Assembly (NCBI RefSeq): GCF_024730785.1
Contig: NZ_CP102830.1
Span: 1,488,001 to 1,552,000 of the forward strand
DNA from: Pseudomonas sp. LS44
Lineage (GTDB): Bacteria > Pseudomonadota > Gammaproteobacteria > Pseudomonadales > Pseudomonadaceae
Direction of reading: 5' to 3'
DNA: 64,000 nucleotides
Below are positions 10,292-19,683 of this stretch, in pieces (position 1 is the first letter of the stretch; each line of letters begins with the position of its first letter). The translations under genes were made by a program, and so were the position numbers. The notes under the pieces are model-generated. The model worked only from the letters and a program-made list of their open reading frames with translations. It had not been told where the DNA came from and searched no databases.

Positions 10292-13036
10292 ATGTCTGTT
10301 TGGGTAACCTGGCCAGCTTTGACCAAGCTGGGAACGCTGGGCGTTGTCTCAGGGCTGCTGGTGCTAGCCGTCGAACGCCAGTCGTTGTTCGAGAACAACC
10401 TCTTCGATGTCGAGGACTACGCCCGCTACAACGCCAACATCACCTGCGACGCGCGCAGCCACACCGCACGCACCGAGGACGGCACCTGCAACATTCTCGA
10501 GAACCCGGCCGAAGGCTCGGCGCTGCGACGCTTCGGGCGTAACGTCGATACGGCGGTGACCCACGGCGAGACCGCCACGCTGCTCACTCCCAACCCGCGG
10601 GATGTCAGCAACAGCGTGATGGCGCGGGGTGAGTTCAAGCCGGCGCCGAGTCTCAACTTCATCGCCGCGTCCTGGATCCAGTTCATGACCCATGACTGGT
10701 TCGACCACGGTCCGAATGGCGATGCCGACCCGATCCAGTTCCCGTTGCCGCCGGGCGATGCCCTGGGCTCGGGCAGCATGTCGGTCAAGCGCACCCAGCC
10801 TGACCCCACCCGCGCCGGCGCCGATACCGGCATGCCGCAGACCTACCGCAACCACAACACCCACTGGTGGGATGGCTCGCAGATCTACGGCAGCAGCAGG
10901 GAGGTCAGCGACAAGGTGCGTTCCTTCGTTGACGGCAAGCTCAAGGTGGGCAGTGACAACCGCCTGCCGACCGAACTGCTCAGCGGCAAGTCGATCACCG
11001 GCATCAACGAGAACTGGTGGGTGGGCCTGAGCATGCTGCACCAACTGTTCACCCTCGAGCACAACGCCATCGCCACCAAGCTCAAGGCGAAGTACCCGGA
11101 AAAGGACGATCAGTGGCTGTACGACCACGCCCGGCTGGTCAACTCGGCGCTGATGGCCAAGATCCACACCGTGGAGTGGACCCCGGCGGTGATCGCCAAC
11201 CCGGTCACCGAGCGGGCGATGTACGCCAACTGGTGGGGCCTGCTGGGCCAAGGCGGCCCGCGTGACGACTACCAGGCCGAAGTGCGCATGCTGCAGGAGG
11301 ATCTGGCCAAGTCCGACTCCTTCGTCAAGCGCATCCTCGGCTTCGACCCGAGCATGGCCGATGGGTTCGGCAACACCGCCCTCGATCATGCGCTGGGCGG
11401 CATCGTCGGCACCACCGCGCCGAACAACTACGGAGTGCCCTTCAGCCTCACCGAGGAGTTCGTCGCGGTGTACCGCATGCACCCGCTGCTGCGCGACAAG
11501 GTCGACATTTACGACATCGGCTCGAACATCGTGTCGCGCTCGGTGCCGATGCTGGACACTCGTGACCGCGACGCCGAGAACCTGCTGGCCGACGAGCGTC
11601 CGGAGCGTCTGTGGTATTCCTTCGGGATCACCAACCCAGGCTCGCTGACCCTCAACAACTACCCCAACTTCCTGCGCAACCTGTCCATGCCGCTGGTCGG
11701 CAACATCGACCTGGCAGCGATCGACGTGCTGCGCGATCGCGAGCGCGGCGTGCCACGCTACAACGAGTTCCGCCGGCAGATCGGCCTCAGCCCGATCACC
11801 AAGTTCGAGGATCTGACCACGGACGCCGCCACCCTGGCGCAGCTCAAGCGCCTGTACGGCAACGACATCGAGCAGATCGACACCCTGGTCGGGCAACTGG
11901 CCGAAACCGTGCGCCCAGAAGGCTTCGCCTTCGGCGAGACGGCGTTCCAGATCTTCATCATGAACGCCTCGCGGCGCCTGATGGCCGACCGCTTCTATAC
12001 CAAGGACTACCGTCCGGAGGTGTACACCCAGGAGGGTATCGACTGGGTCGAGCACACCACCATGGTCGACGTGCTCCAACGGCATAACCCGGAGCTGAGT
12101 TCCAGCCTGGTCGGCGTGGAGAACGCCTTCAAGCCCTGGGGCCTGAACATTCCCGCCGACTACGAGAGCTGGCCGCGGGTCGGCAAGCTGGACAACCTCT
12201 GGATCAACGGCGCCATGCGCACTCAGTTCAGCCTGGAGCAACTGCCGCCGCTGGTGCCGGTGGACGTGGGCGGCCTGATCGGCTCAATCCTCTGGAAGAA
12301 GGTGGAGGAGCGCACCGACGTGGCGCCGGTGGGCTACGAGAAGCCGATCCATGCCCATGGCGTGATGGCCAAGGCCAAGTTCGTGCCGGTGGCCAACAAC
12401 GGCTACACCGGGCTGTTCACCGGTGCCGACAGCGGCTTGCTGCGCCTGTCGGTCACCGGCGACCCGGCCGATCGCGGTTTCGCGCCGGGCCTGGCCTGGA
12501 AGGCCTTCGTCGATGGCAAGCCATCGCAGAACGTGTCCGCGTTGTACACCCTGTCGGGGCAGGGCACGAACTACAACTTCTTCACCAATGAGCTGTCCAG
12601 CTATGTATCGCCGGAAGCCAACGAGACCCTGGGCACCACCGTGCTGTTCTCCGCGGTGAGCAGCAAGCCGACCCTGCTGCGCCTGGACGACATGGCCAAG
12701 GTCACGCAGAGCGGCGCCGCGGTGGCCAGCGCGAAGGCGCCGACCCAGGTCTACTTCGTGCCGCGTGCCGAACTGCGTTCGCGTTTTGTCTCCACGCCGC
12801 ACGACTTCCGCCAGGATCTGCTGACTCTGAAGAGCGGTACCAAGGTCTACGACGTGTACGCCACCGCGATGGAGATCAAGACCTCGATCATCCCCTCGCT
12901 CAACACGAGCTATGCCAAGCAGCGCCGCAGCAATGCGACGAAGATTGGTGAGATTGAGCTGACCTCCAACTTCATCGCCTCGCAGTTCGGCGACTCCGGG
13001 GTGTTCTTCAAGCACCAGCGTCACGAAGACAAGTAA
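10292..13036 (+). CDS. Animal-type haem peroxidase family protein
   Basis: A 914-residue protein of the animal haem peroxidase (peroxidase-cyclooxygenase) superfamily. Visible hallmarks are ASWIQFMTHDWFDHGPN near residue 130 (distal His region), WWDGSQIYG near 195, LHQLFTLEHNAIATKLK near 250 (the proximal LEHNxI motif), and the EEFVAVYRMHPLL segment near 390. The last ~200 residues are a separate, unassigned domain. The N-terminus has a hydrophobic stretch (about residues 7-27) with no clear signal-peptidase site, so it may be an anchor. I chose ATG 10292, preceded by GGGAGATAAAGCC; a GTG at 10277 is in frame. It is flanked by the MalT-type regulator and the type II secretion cluster. Substrate and export route are unknown. 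Confidence 0.85.
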   Translation: MSVWVTWPALTKLGTLGVVSGLLVLAVERQSLFENNLFDVEDYARYNANITCDARSHTARTEDGTCNILENPAEGSALRRFGRNVDTAVTHGETATLLTPNPRDVSNSVMARGEFKPAPSLNFIAASWIQFMTHDWFDHGPNGDADPIQFPLPPGDALGSGSMSVKRTQPDPTRAGADTGMPQTYRNHNTHWWDGSQIYGSSREVSDKVRSFVDGKLKVGSDNRLPTELLSGKSITGINENWWVGLSMLHQLFTLEHNAIATKLKAKYPEKDDQWLYDHARLVNSALMAKIHTVEWTPAVIANPVTERAMYANWWGLLGQGGPRDDYQAEVRMLQEDLAKSDSFVKRILGFDPSMADGFGNTALDHALGGIVGTTAPNNYGVPFSLTEEFVAVYRMHPLLRDKVDIYDIGSNIVSRSVPMLDTRDRDAENLLADERPERLWYSFGITNPGSLTLNNYPNFLRNLSMPLVGNIDLAAIDVLRDRERGVPRYNEFRRQIGLSPITKFEDLTTDAATLAQLKRLYGNDIEQIDTLVGQLAETVRPEGFAFGETAFQIFIMNASRRLMADRFYTKDYRPEVYTQEGIDWVEHTTMVDVLQRHNPELSSSLVGVENAFKPWGLNIPADYESWPRVGKLDNLWINGAMRTQFSLEQLPPLVPVDVGGLIGSILWKKVEERTDVAPVGYEKPIHAHGVMAKAKFVPVANNGYTGLFTGADSGLLRLSVTGDPADRGFAPGLAWKAFVDGKPSQNVSALYTLSGQGTNYNFFTNELSSYVSPEANETLGTTVLFSAVSSKPTLLRLDDMAKVTQSGAAVASAKAPTQVYFVPRAELRSRFVSTPHDFRQDLLTLKSGTKVYDVYATAMEIKTSIIPSLNTSYAKQRRSNATKIGEIELTSNFIASQFGDSGVFFKHQRHEDK

Positions 13037-13051
13037 CCAACCCGCAATAAC

Positions 13052-13083
13052 AAAAAGCCCCGGTATCTGCCGGGGCTTTTTGT
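13052..13083. terminator. Bidirectional rho-independent terminator
   Basis: CAAAAAGCCCCGG, a short loop, then CCGGGGCTTTTTG. It sits between the converging peroxidase and gspD genes and can serve both, having A-run and T-run on either side. Confidence 0.9.
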
Positions 13084-13100
13084 TGGGCGTGGTGCCCGCG

Positions 13101-15065
13101 TCAGGGGCGGCGCAGGTCGACCGCCGGCGTGCCCTGGCCATCGAACAGCTGTGCCGGATTGGTCGGTAGGATGCTCGGACGCTTGTCGTCCTGCCCGTCG
13201 AGCACGCGGATATCGCTGTACTTCTTGCCCGACAGCGCGGCCAGGCCTGCGCCATCGCGGATCACGCTGGGGCGCAGGAACACCATCAGGTTGCGTTTGA
13301 CGTGGGTTTCCTTGGTCGAGCGGAACAGGCGGCCGAGCAGGGGAATATCGCCGAGCAGGGGGATCTTCGAGTCGGTCTGCGTGACGTCGTCCTGAATCAG
13401 GCCGCCGAGCACCACCACCTGGCCGTCCTCGGCGAGGATGGTGCTCTTGATCGAGCGCTTGTTGGTGATCAGGTCCACCGCCTGGGCGGTGAGGCTGGCG
13501 CTGGGCGCGATGGAGGAGATTTCCTGTTCGATCTCCAGGCGCAAGGTGGCGCCTTCGTTGATGTGTGGAGTGACCTTCAGGGTAACGCCGATGTCCTGGC
13601 GTTCGATGGTGGTGAAGGGGTTGTTGGCGCCATCGGCGGTGGTGGTGTAGGAGCCGGTCTGGAACGGCACGTTCTGGCCGACGAGGATTTCCGCCTTCTG
13701 GTTGTCCAGGGTCAGCAGGCTCGGGGTGGACAGCAGATTGCTCTTGCTGTTGGCCGACAGCGCGGTGATCAGCGCGCCGAAACTGTCGGTGCCGATGCCG
13801 ATGATGGCGCCGTCGGGCAGGTTGCTCAGGGTAGGGTTGTCGACGTCGTTGCGGTCGTCCTGGATGGCTTGCAGTACGGAGCCGATCGATAGTCCGGTAT
13901 TGGCGAAATTCACCCCGCCGAGGCCGCCGGTATTGCCGCGGGCATCCACTGCCCACTGCACGCCGAGGGCATCGGAGATATCGCCGGAAACCTCGACGAT
14001 GGCCGCCTCGACCATCACCTGGGCGCGCGGCACGTCGAGCTGGCGCACGATGTCCTCGAGGGTTGCCACAGTATCCGGCTCGGCCAGCAGCACCAGGGCA
14101 TTGAGGCTTTCATCAGCGCGGATCAGCAGGTTCTGCGGTTTGCCACCACCGGCGCCCTCGGCGCCTTCCGGCGCCTTGAGTCCTTCGGAGATCTCGCCGA
14201 GGGTGGCGGCCAGGGCCTTCGCATCGTTATGCCGCAGGCGGATGACCCGGGTATTGGTCGAGCGGGTGGTCGGAGTGTCGAGCGACTGTGCCAGCGCCGC
14301 GAGCTTCTGCCGCGCCGCGGGTGGGCCGATCAGGATCAGGCGGTTGGTGCGGACATCGGCGATCACCTGGGTGCCGCTGGTGCCTTTGGCCTGGCCCCGG
14401 GCCATGGAACTATTGAGGGTTTCGGCGGCGTCCATCACCCAGGCGTACTGCAGGTTGACCACGCTGTAGTCGTGATCGCTCTTCTGATCCAGTTGCCGGA
14501 TCAGGGTTTCGATACGGGCGATATTGGCGCTGCGGTCGCTGATGATCAGTGCGTTCGCGGTCGTTACCGCGGCGAGGTGACCGTATTGCGGTACCAGCGG
14601 GCGGATCAGCGGGATGAGCTCAGTCACCGGGGTGTGCTGCACCTGGATCAGGCGGGTTTCCATGGCACCTGCGCCGGACCGGCCACCGCCGGCTTCGGCT
14701 TTGGCCTCGGCATTTGGCACGATGCGCGCCTGACCGCCCTGGGTCAGCACGCTGAACCCGTGAGTAGCCATGACCGAGAGGAAGAGCTGATAGACCTCGG
14801 TGAGGGACAGCGGTGCCTTGGATATCACGCTGACCTGGCCCTTGACGCGCGGGTCGACGATGAAGGTTTCACCGGTAATTTCGGCGACCTGATCGATGAA
14901 TTCGCGGATATCGGCATTCTTGAGGTTGATGGTCCAGCGCTCTTCCTGCTGGCTGGCGTTGGTGGCCGGTGTGGCTGGTGTGATGGCGGCGCTGCTGGCC
15001 AGCGGCGTGGTCAACAGGCCGGCGGCGAGCAAGGCGAAAGTCAGGCGCGATAGAGGGGTGAGCAT
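13101..15065 (-). CDS. gspD: Type II secretion system secretin GspD (XcpQ)
   Basis: GspD forms the outer-membrane channel of the type II secretion system. The 654 residues start with a signal peptide (LLAAGLLTTPLASSAAITPA), followed by the N0 domain (ININL-like NLKNADIREFIDQVAEIT near residue 48), repeated N1-N3 KH-like domains to about residue 360, and the secretin core with GQNVPFQTGSYTT near 455 and KRNLMVFLRPSVI near 595. The length is close to XcpQ of P. aeruginosa (about 658). It is the second gene of a leftward gspC-gspD unit. The C-terminal tail after the secretin core presumably binds a pilotin or the outer membrane. Confidence 0.95.
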   Translation of the reverse strand: MLTPLSRLTFALLAAGLLTTPLASSAAITPATPATNASQQEERWTINLKNADIREFIDQVAEITGETFIVDPRVKGQVSVISKAPLSLTEVYQLFLSVMATHGFSVLTQGGQARIVPNAEAKAEAGGGRSGAGAMETRLIQVQHTPVTELIPLIRPLVPQYGHLAAVTTANALIISDRSANIARIETLIRQLDQKSDHDYSVVNLQYAWVMDAAETLNSSMARGQAKGTSGTQVIADVRTNRLILIGPPAARQKLAALAQSLDTPTTRSTNTRVIRLRHNDAKALAATLGEISEGLKAPEGAEGAGGGKPQNLLIRADESLNALVLLAEPDTVATLEDIVRQLDVPRAQVMVEAAIVEVSGDISDALGVQWAVDARGNTGGLGGVNFANTGLSIGSVLQAIQDDRNDVDNPTLSNLPDGAIIGIGTDSFGALITALSANSKSNLLSTPSLLTLDNQKAEILVGQNVPFQTGSYTTTADGANNPFTTIERQDIGVTLKVTPHINEGATLRLEIEQEISSIAPSASLTAQAVDLITNKRSIKSTILAEDGQVVVLGGLIQDDVTQTDSKIPLLGDIPLLGRLFRSTKETHVKRNLMVFLRPSVIRDGAGLAALSGKKYSDIRVLDGQDDKRPSILPTNPAQLFDGQGTPAVDLRRP

Positions 15066-15068
15066 CGT

Positions 15069-15725
15069 TCACTCGCTTTCCGTAGGCGGTTCGGTGGGGG
15101 CAGATTCTTGATCAGACGGTAAGGTCCCGGCTGCTTCCATCTGTTGACGCAATGCGTTCATGCGTTCACGCAGTTGCTGGAGGTCTTCGTCCTGCAATTC
15201 GGAGAGTTGGTCGGCCGAATTTTCTCTCGGAGCCAGAGCTGGGACGGCAACGCTGGGGTTGTTGCCGTTGGATGTGCGAGTGGGGAAGGGCAGGGTCTCC
15301 AGGCGACCGTTGCGCTCCAGTTCAACCCGATCGCGGTAGACCGCGTGCAGGCGTACGCCTTGATCGACCTCGATACCTACGTTGTAGCGCTGTGGCTTGC
15401 TGCCATCGCGTTGGATGATGGCGCTGGAGCGCTTGGGGTCGGCATTGACGAAGCTGCCGAGCAGGGTCAGGCGTAGATTGGTGGACGGGGGTGCAGTCGT
15501 GTCGCTGGTCGGGCTGGGGCCGAACAGCGGTGCCAGGCGTTCGAGCGCAGGGGGCGTAAGGGCTGTCTGCGGGGTGTTGCTGGAAACCTGCACGGGGGCG
15601 CGCAGTAGGCGTATCCAGCCGGCTGTTTGCCAAGCCAAACTGATGCTCATGGCGAGTATCAGTGCTGCACCGACCACAGTCGGGGCGTGTCGCTGCAACC
15701 AGAGCGGGGATGCGGGGCTGGCCAA
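15069..15725 (-). CDS. gspC: Type II secretion system protein GspC (XcpP)
   Basis: GspC is an inner-membrane protein that links the inner platform to the secretin. It has one membrane helix (about residues 15-38, TVVGAALILAMSISLAW), a proline-rich linker, the HR domain (about 85-150, starting LRLTLLGSFVNADPKRSSA) that contacts GspD N0, and a C-terminal coiled-coil stretch (LSELQDEDLQQLRERMNALR) instead of a PDZ domain, as in XcpP. At 218 residues it is near the usual size. It ends three bases before gspD on the same strand and is divergent from gspE. Confidence 0.92.
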   Translation of the reverse strand: MASPASPLWLQRHAPTVVGAALILAMSISLAWQTAGWIRLLRAPVQVSSNTPQTALTPPALERLAPLFGPSPTSDTTAPPSTNLRLTLLGSFVNADPKRSSAIIQRDGSKPQRYNVGIEVDQGVRLHAVYRDRVELERNGRLETLPFPTRTSNGNNPSVAVPALAPRENSADQLSELQDEDLQQLRERMNALRQQMEAAGTLPSDQESAPTEPPTESE

Positions 15726-15980
15726 AAGGCGTCACTCCATGGCGTTTTCTTGTTATAGGGGGGAATTGAGGCCAGCGAGGATCATAACAGCCACTCAACT
15801 GCGACGAGCAAGTCAAAATTCGGGTGGGGTGTACGATGCCGGTCGTTGTGATAAAGATATCGTCCTGCGCCGCTCTAAACAGCGGCTAAAAACATAACAA
15901 CAAAAAAATGTGGGATCGGTTCGCACGGCTGTCAAACCTAGATGACAACCTGCCACGGTTACCCTTTGAAGGTCGCTCGC
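15726..15980. promoter_or_regulatory. Divergent control region between gspC and gspE
   Basis: This gap of about 250 bases must hold the promoters of both the leftward gspCD unit and the rightward gspE-M operon. An A+T-rich block (about 15845-15910, including CTAAAAACATAACAACAAA) differs from the GC-rich surroundings. In P. aeruginosa the corresponding region responds to quorum sensing; I do not see a convincing lux box here. Confidence 0.5.
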
Positions 15981-17468
15981 ATGAATGTTCTGCTATCCCA
16001 GGTGCCATTGCGCCGATTGCCCTTCAGCTTCGCCAAACGTCATGGTGTGGTTCTGCTGACCGAGTCCGGTCAGCCCTGCCTGGGCCATCGTGCGGCGGTC
16101 GATTTGACCGCCCTGGCCGAAGCCCAGCGCTTTGCCGGCGTGCGCTTGCCGCTACGTCAACTGTCGGGCGAAGCCTTCGAGCAGGCGATGGCCAACGCCT
16201 ATCAGCATGACTCCGCCTCCATGCAACTGGCCGAGGACATCGGTGGCAGCCTCGATCTCGCCGCCCTGGCCGAGCAAATTCCGGAAACTGAAGACTTGCT
16301 GGAGCAAGAGGACGATGCGCCGATCATTCGCTTGATCAACGCCATCCTCGGTGAAGCCATCAAGGAAAACGCTTCCGACATCCATTTGGAAACCTTCGAG
16401 AAACGCCTGGTGGTGCGCTTTCGCGTCGACGGCATTCTCCGCGAAGTGCTGGAACCTAAGCGTGAACTGGCGGCACTGCTGGTCTCGCGGATCAAGGTCA
16501 TGGCGCGGCTGGACATCGCCGAGAAGCGCATCCCTCAGGACGGACGCATTTCCCTGCGGGTGGGCGGCCGTGAGGTGGATATCCGCGTCTCCACCTTGCC
16601 ATCGGCCAATGGGGAACGGGTGGTTCTGCGTCTGCTCGACAAACAGGCCGGTCGCCTGTCGCTGCAACACCTGGGCATGAGCGCGCGGGATCGCGACCTG
16701 ATGGAAGAGACGGTGCGCAAACCGCACGGCATCCTGCTGGTCACTGGTCCCACCGGTTCGGGGAAAACCACCACGCTGTATGCCAGCCTGGTCAGTCTCA
16801 ATGACCGCACCCGCAACATCCTCACCGTCGAGGACCCCATCGAATATCACCTCGAGGGCATTGGCCAAACGCAGGTGAACACCAAGGTCGACATGACCTT
16901 CGCCCGCGGTCTGCGGGCCATCCTGCGACAGGATCCGGATGTGGTGATGGTCGGCGAGATTCGCGATCGGGAGACGGCGGAAATCGCCGTCCAGGCCTCG
17001 CTCACCGGCCACCTGGTGCTGTCCACCCTGCACACCAACAGCGCGATAGGCGCGATCACCCGCCTGGTGGATATGGGCATCGAGCCGTTCCTGCTGTCCT
17101 CCTCGTTGCTCGGCGTATTGGCGCAGCGCTTGGTGCGCGTGTTGTGCCCACAGTGCAAGGAAGCCACCCCGGCGGATGAGGCGGCGTGCCGGCTGCTCGG
17201 CGTCGAAGCCACTGGTCAGGTGCTGATCCATCGTGCGCGCGGCTGCGCGCACTGTAACCAGCAGGGTTATCGCGGGCGCACCGGCATTTATGAGCTGGTG
17301 GTCTTCGATGACCATATGCGCACCCTGGTGCACAACGCGGCGTCGGAGCAGGACATGACCCGCCACGCGCGGAGCCTGGGCTCGAGTATCCGCGAGGATG
17401 GTCGGCGCAAGGTGCTCGAAGGGGTGACTACCCTCGAGGAAGTGTTACGCGTGACTCGCGAAGAGTGA
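15981..17468 (+). CDS. gspE: Type II secretion ATPase GspE (XcpR)
   Basis: GspE is the cytoplasmic hexameric ATPase that powers pseudopilus assembly. Visible motifs are Walker [16 protein letters not shown] near residue 265, an Asp box, Walker [20 protein letters not shown] near 325, the His box STLHTN, and a four-cysteine zinc element (CPQC ... CAHC) near residues 395-430. I chose ATG 15981, giving [20 protein letters not shown], because it matches the family opening; ATG 15942 is in frame but adds an unusual leader. It is the first gene of the gspE-M operon. Confidence 0.95.
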   Translation: MNVLLSQVPLRRLPFSFAKRHGVVLLTESGQPCLGHRAAVDLTALAEAQRFAGVRLPLRQLSGEAFEQAMANAYQHDSASMQLAEDIGGSLDLAALAEQIPETEDLLEQEDDAPIIRLINAILGEAIKENASDIHLETFEKRLVVRFRVDGILREVLEPKRELAALLVSRIKVMARLDIAEKRIPQDGRISLRVGGREVDIRVSTLPSANGERVVLRLLDKQAGRLSLQHLGMSARDRDLMEETVRKPHGILLVTGPTGSGKTTTLYASLVSLNDRTRNILTVEDPIEYHLEGIGQTQVNTKVDMTFARGLRAILRQDPDVVMVGEIRDRETAEIAVQASLTGHLVLSTLHTNSAIGAITRLVDMGIEPFLLSSSLLGVLAQRLVRVLCPQCKEATPADEAACRLLGVEATGQVLIHRARGCAHCNQQGYRGRTGIYELVVFDDHMRTLVHNAASEQDMTRHARSLGSSIREDGRRKVLEGVTTLEEVLRVTREE

Positions 17469-17481
17469 GCGACTGAATCCA

Positions 17482-18699
17482 ATGGCAGCCTTCGAATATC
17501 TCGCTCTCGACGCCAACGGGCGTCAGCAAAAAGGCGTGCTGGAAGCCGACAGCGCCCGTCAGGTGCGCCAGTTGTTGCGCGAGCGGCAATTGGCGCCGCT
17601 TGAGGTGAAGACTTCGCAAAACCGCGATCAGGCCGGCAATGAAGGCGGGTTGCGCTTCAATCGCGGGCTGTCTGCGCGTGATCTGGCCCTGTTGACCCGC
17701 CAGCTGGCGACCTTGGTGCAGGCCGCGTTGCCGATCGAGGAGGCGCTGCGTGCCGCGGCGGCGCAAGCCAGTGCGCCGCGCATTCAGTCGATGCTCCTGG
17801 CGGTGCGCGCCCGGGTCCTGGAAGGGCATAGTCTGGCGGCCAGCCTTAAGGAGTTCCCCAGCGCTTTTCCGGATCTGTACCGCGCCACCGTGGCCGCCGG
17901 CGAGCACGCCGGCCATCTCGGGCCGGTGCTCGAGCAACTGGCGGATTACACCGAGCAGCGCCAGCAATCGCGGCAGAAAATCCAGCTGGCGCTGCTTTAT
18001 CCGCTGATTTTGATGGTCACTTCACTGCTGATCGTCGGCTTCCTGCTCGGTTATGTAGTGCCCGACGTGGTGCGAGTCTTCGTTGACTCCGGACAAACCT
18101 TGCCAGCGCTCACCCGCGGGTTGATCGCCGTCAGCGAACTGGTCAAGGGCTGGGGCTGGCTGATCATCATCGGCACCATCGCTGTGGTGGTCGGTCTACG
18201 CCGGGCGTTGCGCGAAGAGGGCATGCGCTTGCGCTGGCATGCGTTCCTACTGCGCATCCCATTGGTTGGCCGGCTGATGCGCGCTACCGATTGCGCGCGC
18301 TTTGCCTCGACCTTGGCGATCCTCACGCAAAGTGGTGTGCCGCTGGTCGATGCGCTGGGCATCGCTGCCGAAGTGATCGGTAATCGGGTTATCCGCGCCG
18401 ACGTGGTAGTCGTGGCGCAAAAGGTTCGGGAAGGTGGCAGTCTCACCCGCGCGCTGGAGTCCAGCGGTCAGTTTCCGCCGATGATGCTGCACATGATCGC
18501 CAGCGGCGAACGCTCGGGCGAACTCGACCAAATGCTCGCGCGCACCGCGCGCAATCAGGAGAACGATTTGGGTGCCCAGGTGGCGCTGCTGGTCGGCCTG
18601 TTCGAGCCCTTCATGCTGGTGTTCATGGGTGCCGTGGTGCTGGTCATCGTGCTGGCCATCCTGTTGCCGATTCTGTCTCTCAATCAACTGGTGGGGTAA
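17482..18699 (+). CDS. gspF: Type II secretion inner-membrane protein GspF (XcpS)
   Basis: GspF is the polytopic inner-membrane platform protein that couples the ATPase to pseudopilin assembly. It has 405 residues, two repeated GspF/PilC domains (about 70-190 and 270-395) and three membrane helices (about 170-195, 220-240 and 375-400). The opening MAAFEYLALDANGRQQKGVL is characteristic. It lies 13 bases after gspE and just before gspG. Confidence 0.95.
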   Translation: MAAFEYLALDANGRQQKGVLEADSARQVRQLLRERQLAPLEVKTSQNRDQAGNEGGLRFNRGLSARDLALLTRQLATLVQAALPIEEALRAAAAQASAPRIQSMLLAVRARVLEGHSLAASLKEFPSAFPDLYRATVAAGEHAGHLGPVLEQLADYTEQRQQSRQKIQLALLYPLILMVTSLLIVGFLLGYVVPDVVRVFVDSGQTLPALTRGLIAVSELVKGWGWLIIIGTIAVVVGLRRALREEGMRLRWHAFLLRIPLVGRLMRATDCARFASTLAILTQSGVPLVDALGIAAEVIGNRVIRADVVVVAQKVREGGSLTRALESSGQFPPMMLHMIASGERSGELDQMLARTARNQENDLGAQVALLVGLFEPFMLVFMGAVVLVIVLAILLPILSLNQLVG

Positions 18700-18703
18700 A
18701 TAC

Positions 18704-19129
18704 GTGAAACGACGTCAGAGCGGCTTTACGCTGATCGAAATCATGGTGGTGGTGGTCATCCTCGGGATTCTCGCCGCACTGGTGGTGCCGCAGGTAATGA
18801 GCCGTCCGGATCAAGCCAAGGTCACCGTCGCCAAGGGCGATATCAAGGCGGTCAGTGCGGCGCTGGATATGTACAAGCTCGATAACCATGTCTACCCAAC
18901 TACCCAGCAGGGTCTTGAGGCCTTGGTGAAGAAACCCTCAGGCAACCCGCCGGCGAAAAACTGGAACAAAGACGGCTATCTCAAGCGCTTGCCGGTCGAT
19001 CCGTGGGGTAACACCTATCAATACTTGGCGCCGGGCGCCAAGGGACCGTTCGATTTGTATTCGCTGGGTGCGGACGGCAAGGAAGGCGGTAGCGATCTGG
19101 ATGCCGACATCGGCAGCTGGGATCTCTAA
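18704..19129 (+). CDS. gspG: Major pseudopilin GspG (XcpT)
   Basis: GspG builds the shaft of the type II secretion pseudopilus. The short basic leader KRRQSG is cut by prepilin peptidase before FTLIEIMVVVVILGI, with Glu at mature position 5. The C-terminal part has the calcium-binding type region LPVDPWGNTYQYLAPG and GADGKEGGSDLDADIGSWDL. I start it at GTG 18704, four bases after the gspF stop, giving 141 residues; longer frames would run back into gspF. The processing enzyme PilD/XcpA is not in the window. Confidence 0.95.
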   Translation: MKRRQSGFTLIEIMVVVVILGILAALVVPQVMSRPDQAKVTVAKGDIKAVSAALDMYKLDNHVYPTTQQGLEALVKKPSGNPPAKNWNKDGYLKRLPVDPWGNTYQYLAPGAKGPFDLYSLGADGKEGGSDLDADIGSWDL

Positions 19130-19134
19130 CCCGT

Positions 19135-19683
19135 ATGCGTCGCGCGGCCGGCTTCACCTTGATCGAGCTGCTGGTGGTCCTGGTGATCATCGGCAGCCTG
19201 GTCGGCCTCGCGGTGTTCAGCTCCGGTATCGCCGGTCCCGCACGCGCACTCAACAACGAGGCCGAGCGCCTGGCTGGCCTGATCGGGCTGTTATCCGATG
19301 AGGCGGTGCTGGATAACCGCGAGTTCGGCCTACGCCTGAGTTCGAGTGCCTACGAGGTTCTGCGCTTTGAGGAGAGCAGCGGCAAATGGCGGCCGTTGAC
19401 CGGGAAAAAAGTCTACCAACTGCCCGAGTGGGCCGAGTTGAGCTTCGAACTCGAAGGCCAAGCCTTGGCGCTGCCCGGTTTGGTTGCCAAGGGCGAGGAT
19501 GACGAAAAGAAACCCGCCGCCGACAGCGTTCCGCAGCTGCTGATTCTCTCCAGTGGCGAACTCAGCCCCTTCCGCCTGCGTCTCGGCGAGCGGCGCAAGG
19601 ATGGCGTGCGTCTACAAATGGCGAGTGATGGCTTTAGCCTGCCGAAAGTGGAAGCCGTGGCGGTTCCGGGGCGTGCCGGTTGA
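19135..19683 (+). CDS. gspH: Minor pseudopilin GspH (XcpU)
   Basis: A minor pseudopilin of 182 residues with leader MRRAAG and the prepilin signature FTLIELLVVLVIIGSLVG, Glu at mature position 5. The rest is a soluble beta-rich domain with a Glu/Asp/Lys-rich loop (about residues 120-130). GspH is thought to join the pseudopilus tip to the shaft. It begins five bases after gspG and overlaps gspI. Confidence 0.92.
   Translation: MRRAAGFTLIELLVVLVIIGSLVGLAVFSSGIAGPARALNNEAERLAGLIGLLSDEAVLDNREFGLRLSSSAYEVLRFEESSGKWRPLTGKKVYQLPEWAELSFELEGQALALPGLVAKGEDDEKKPAADSVPQLLILSSGELSPFRLRLGERRKDGVRLQMASDGFSLPKVEAVAVPGRAG

Noticed and set aside
10364..12241. 625-codon minus-strand open frame opposite the haem peroxidase
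   Set aside because: Val/Gly/His-rich composition and no motif; a by-product of GC3 bias on the other strand.
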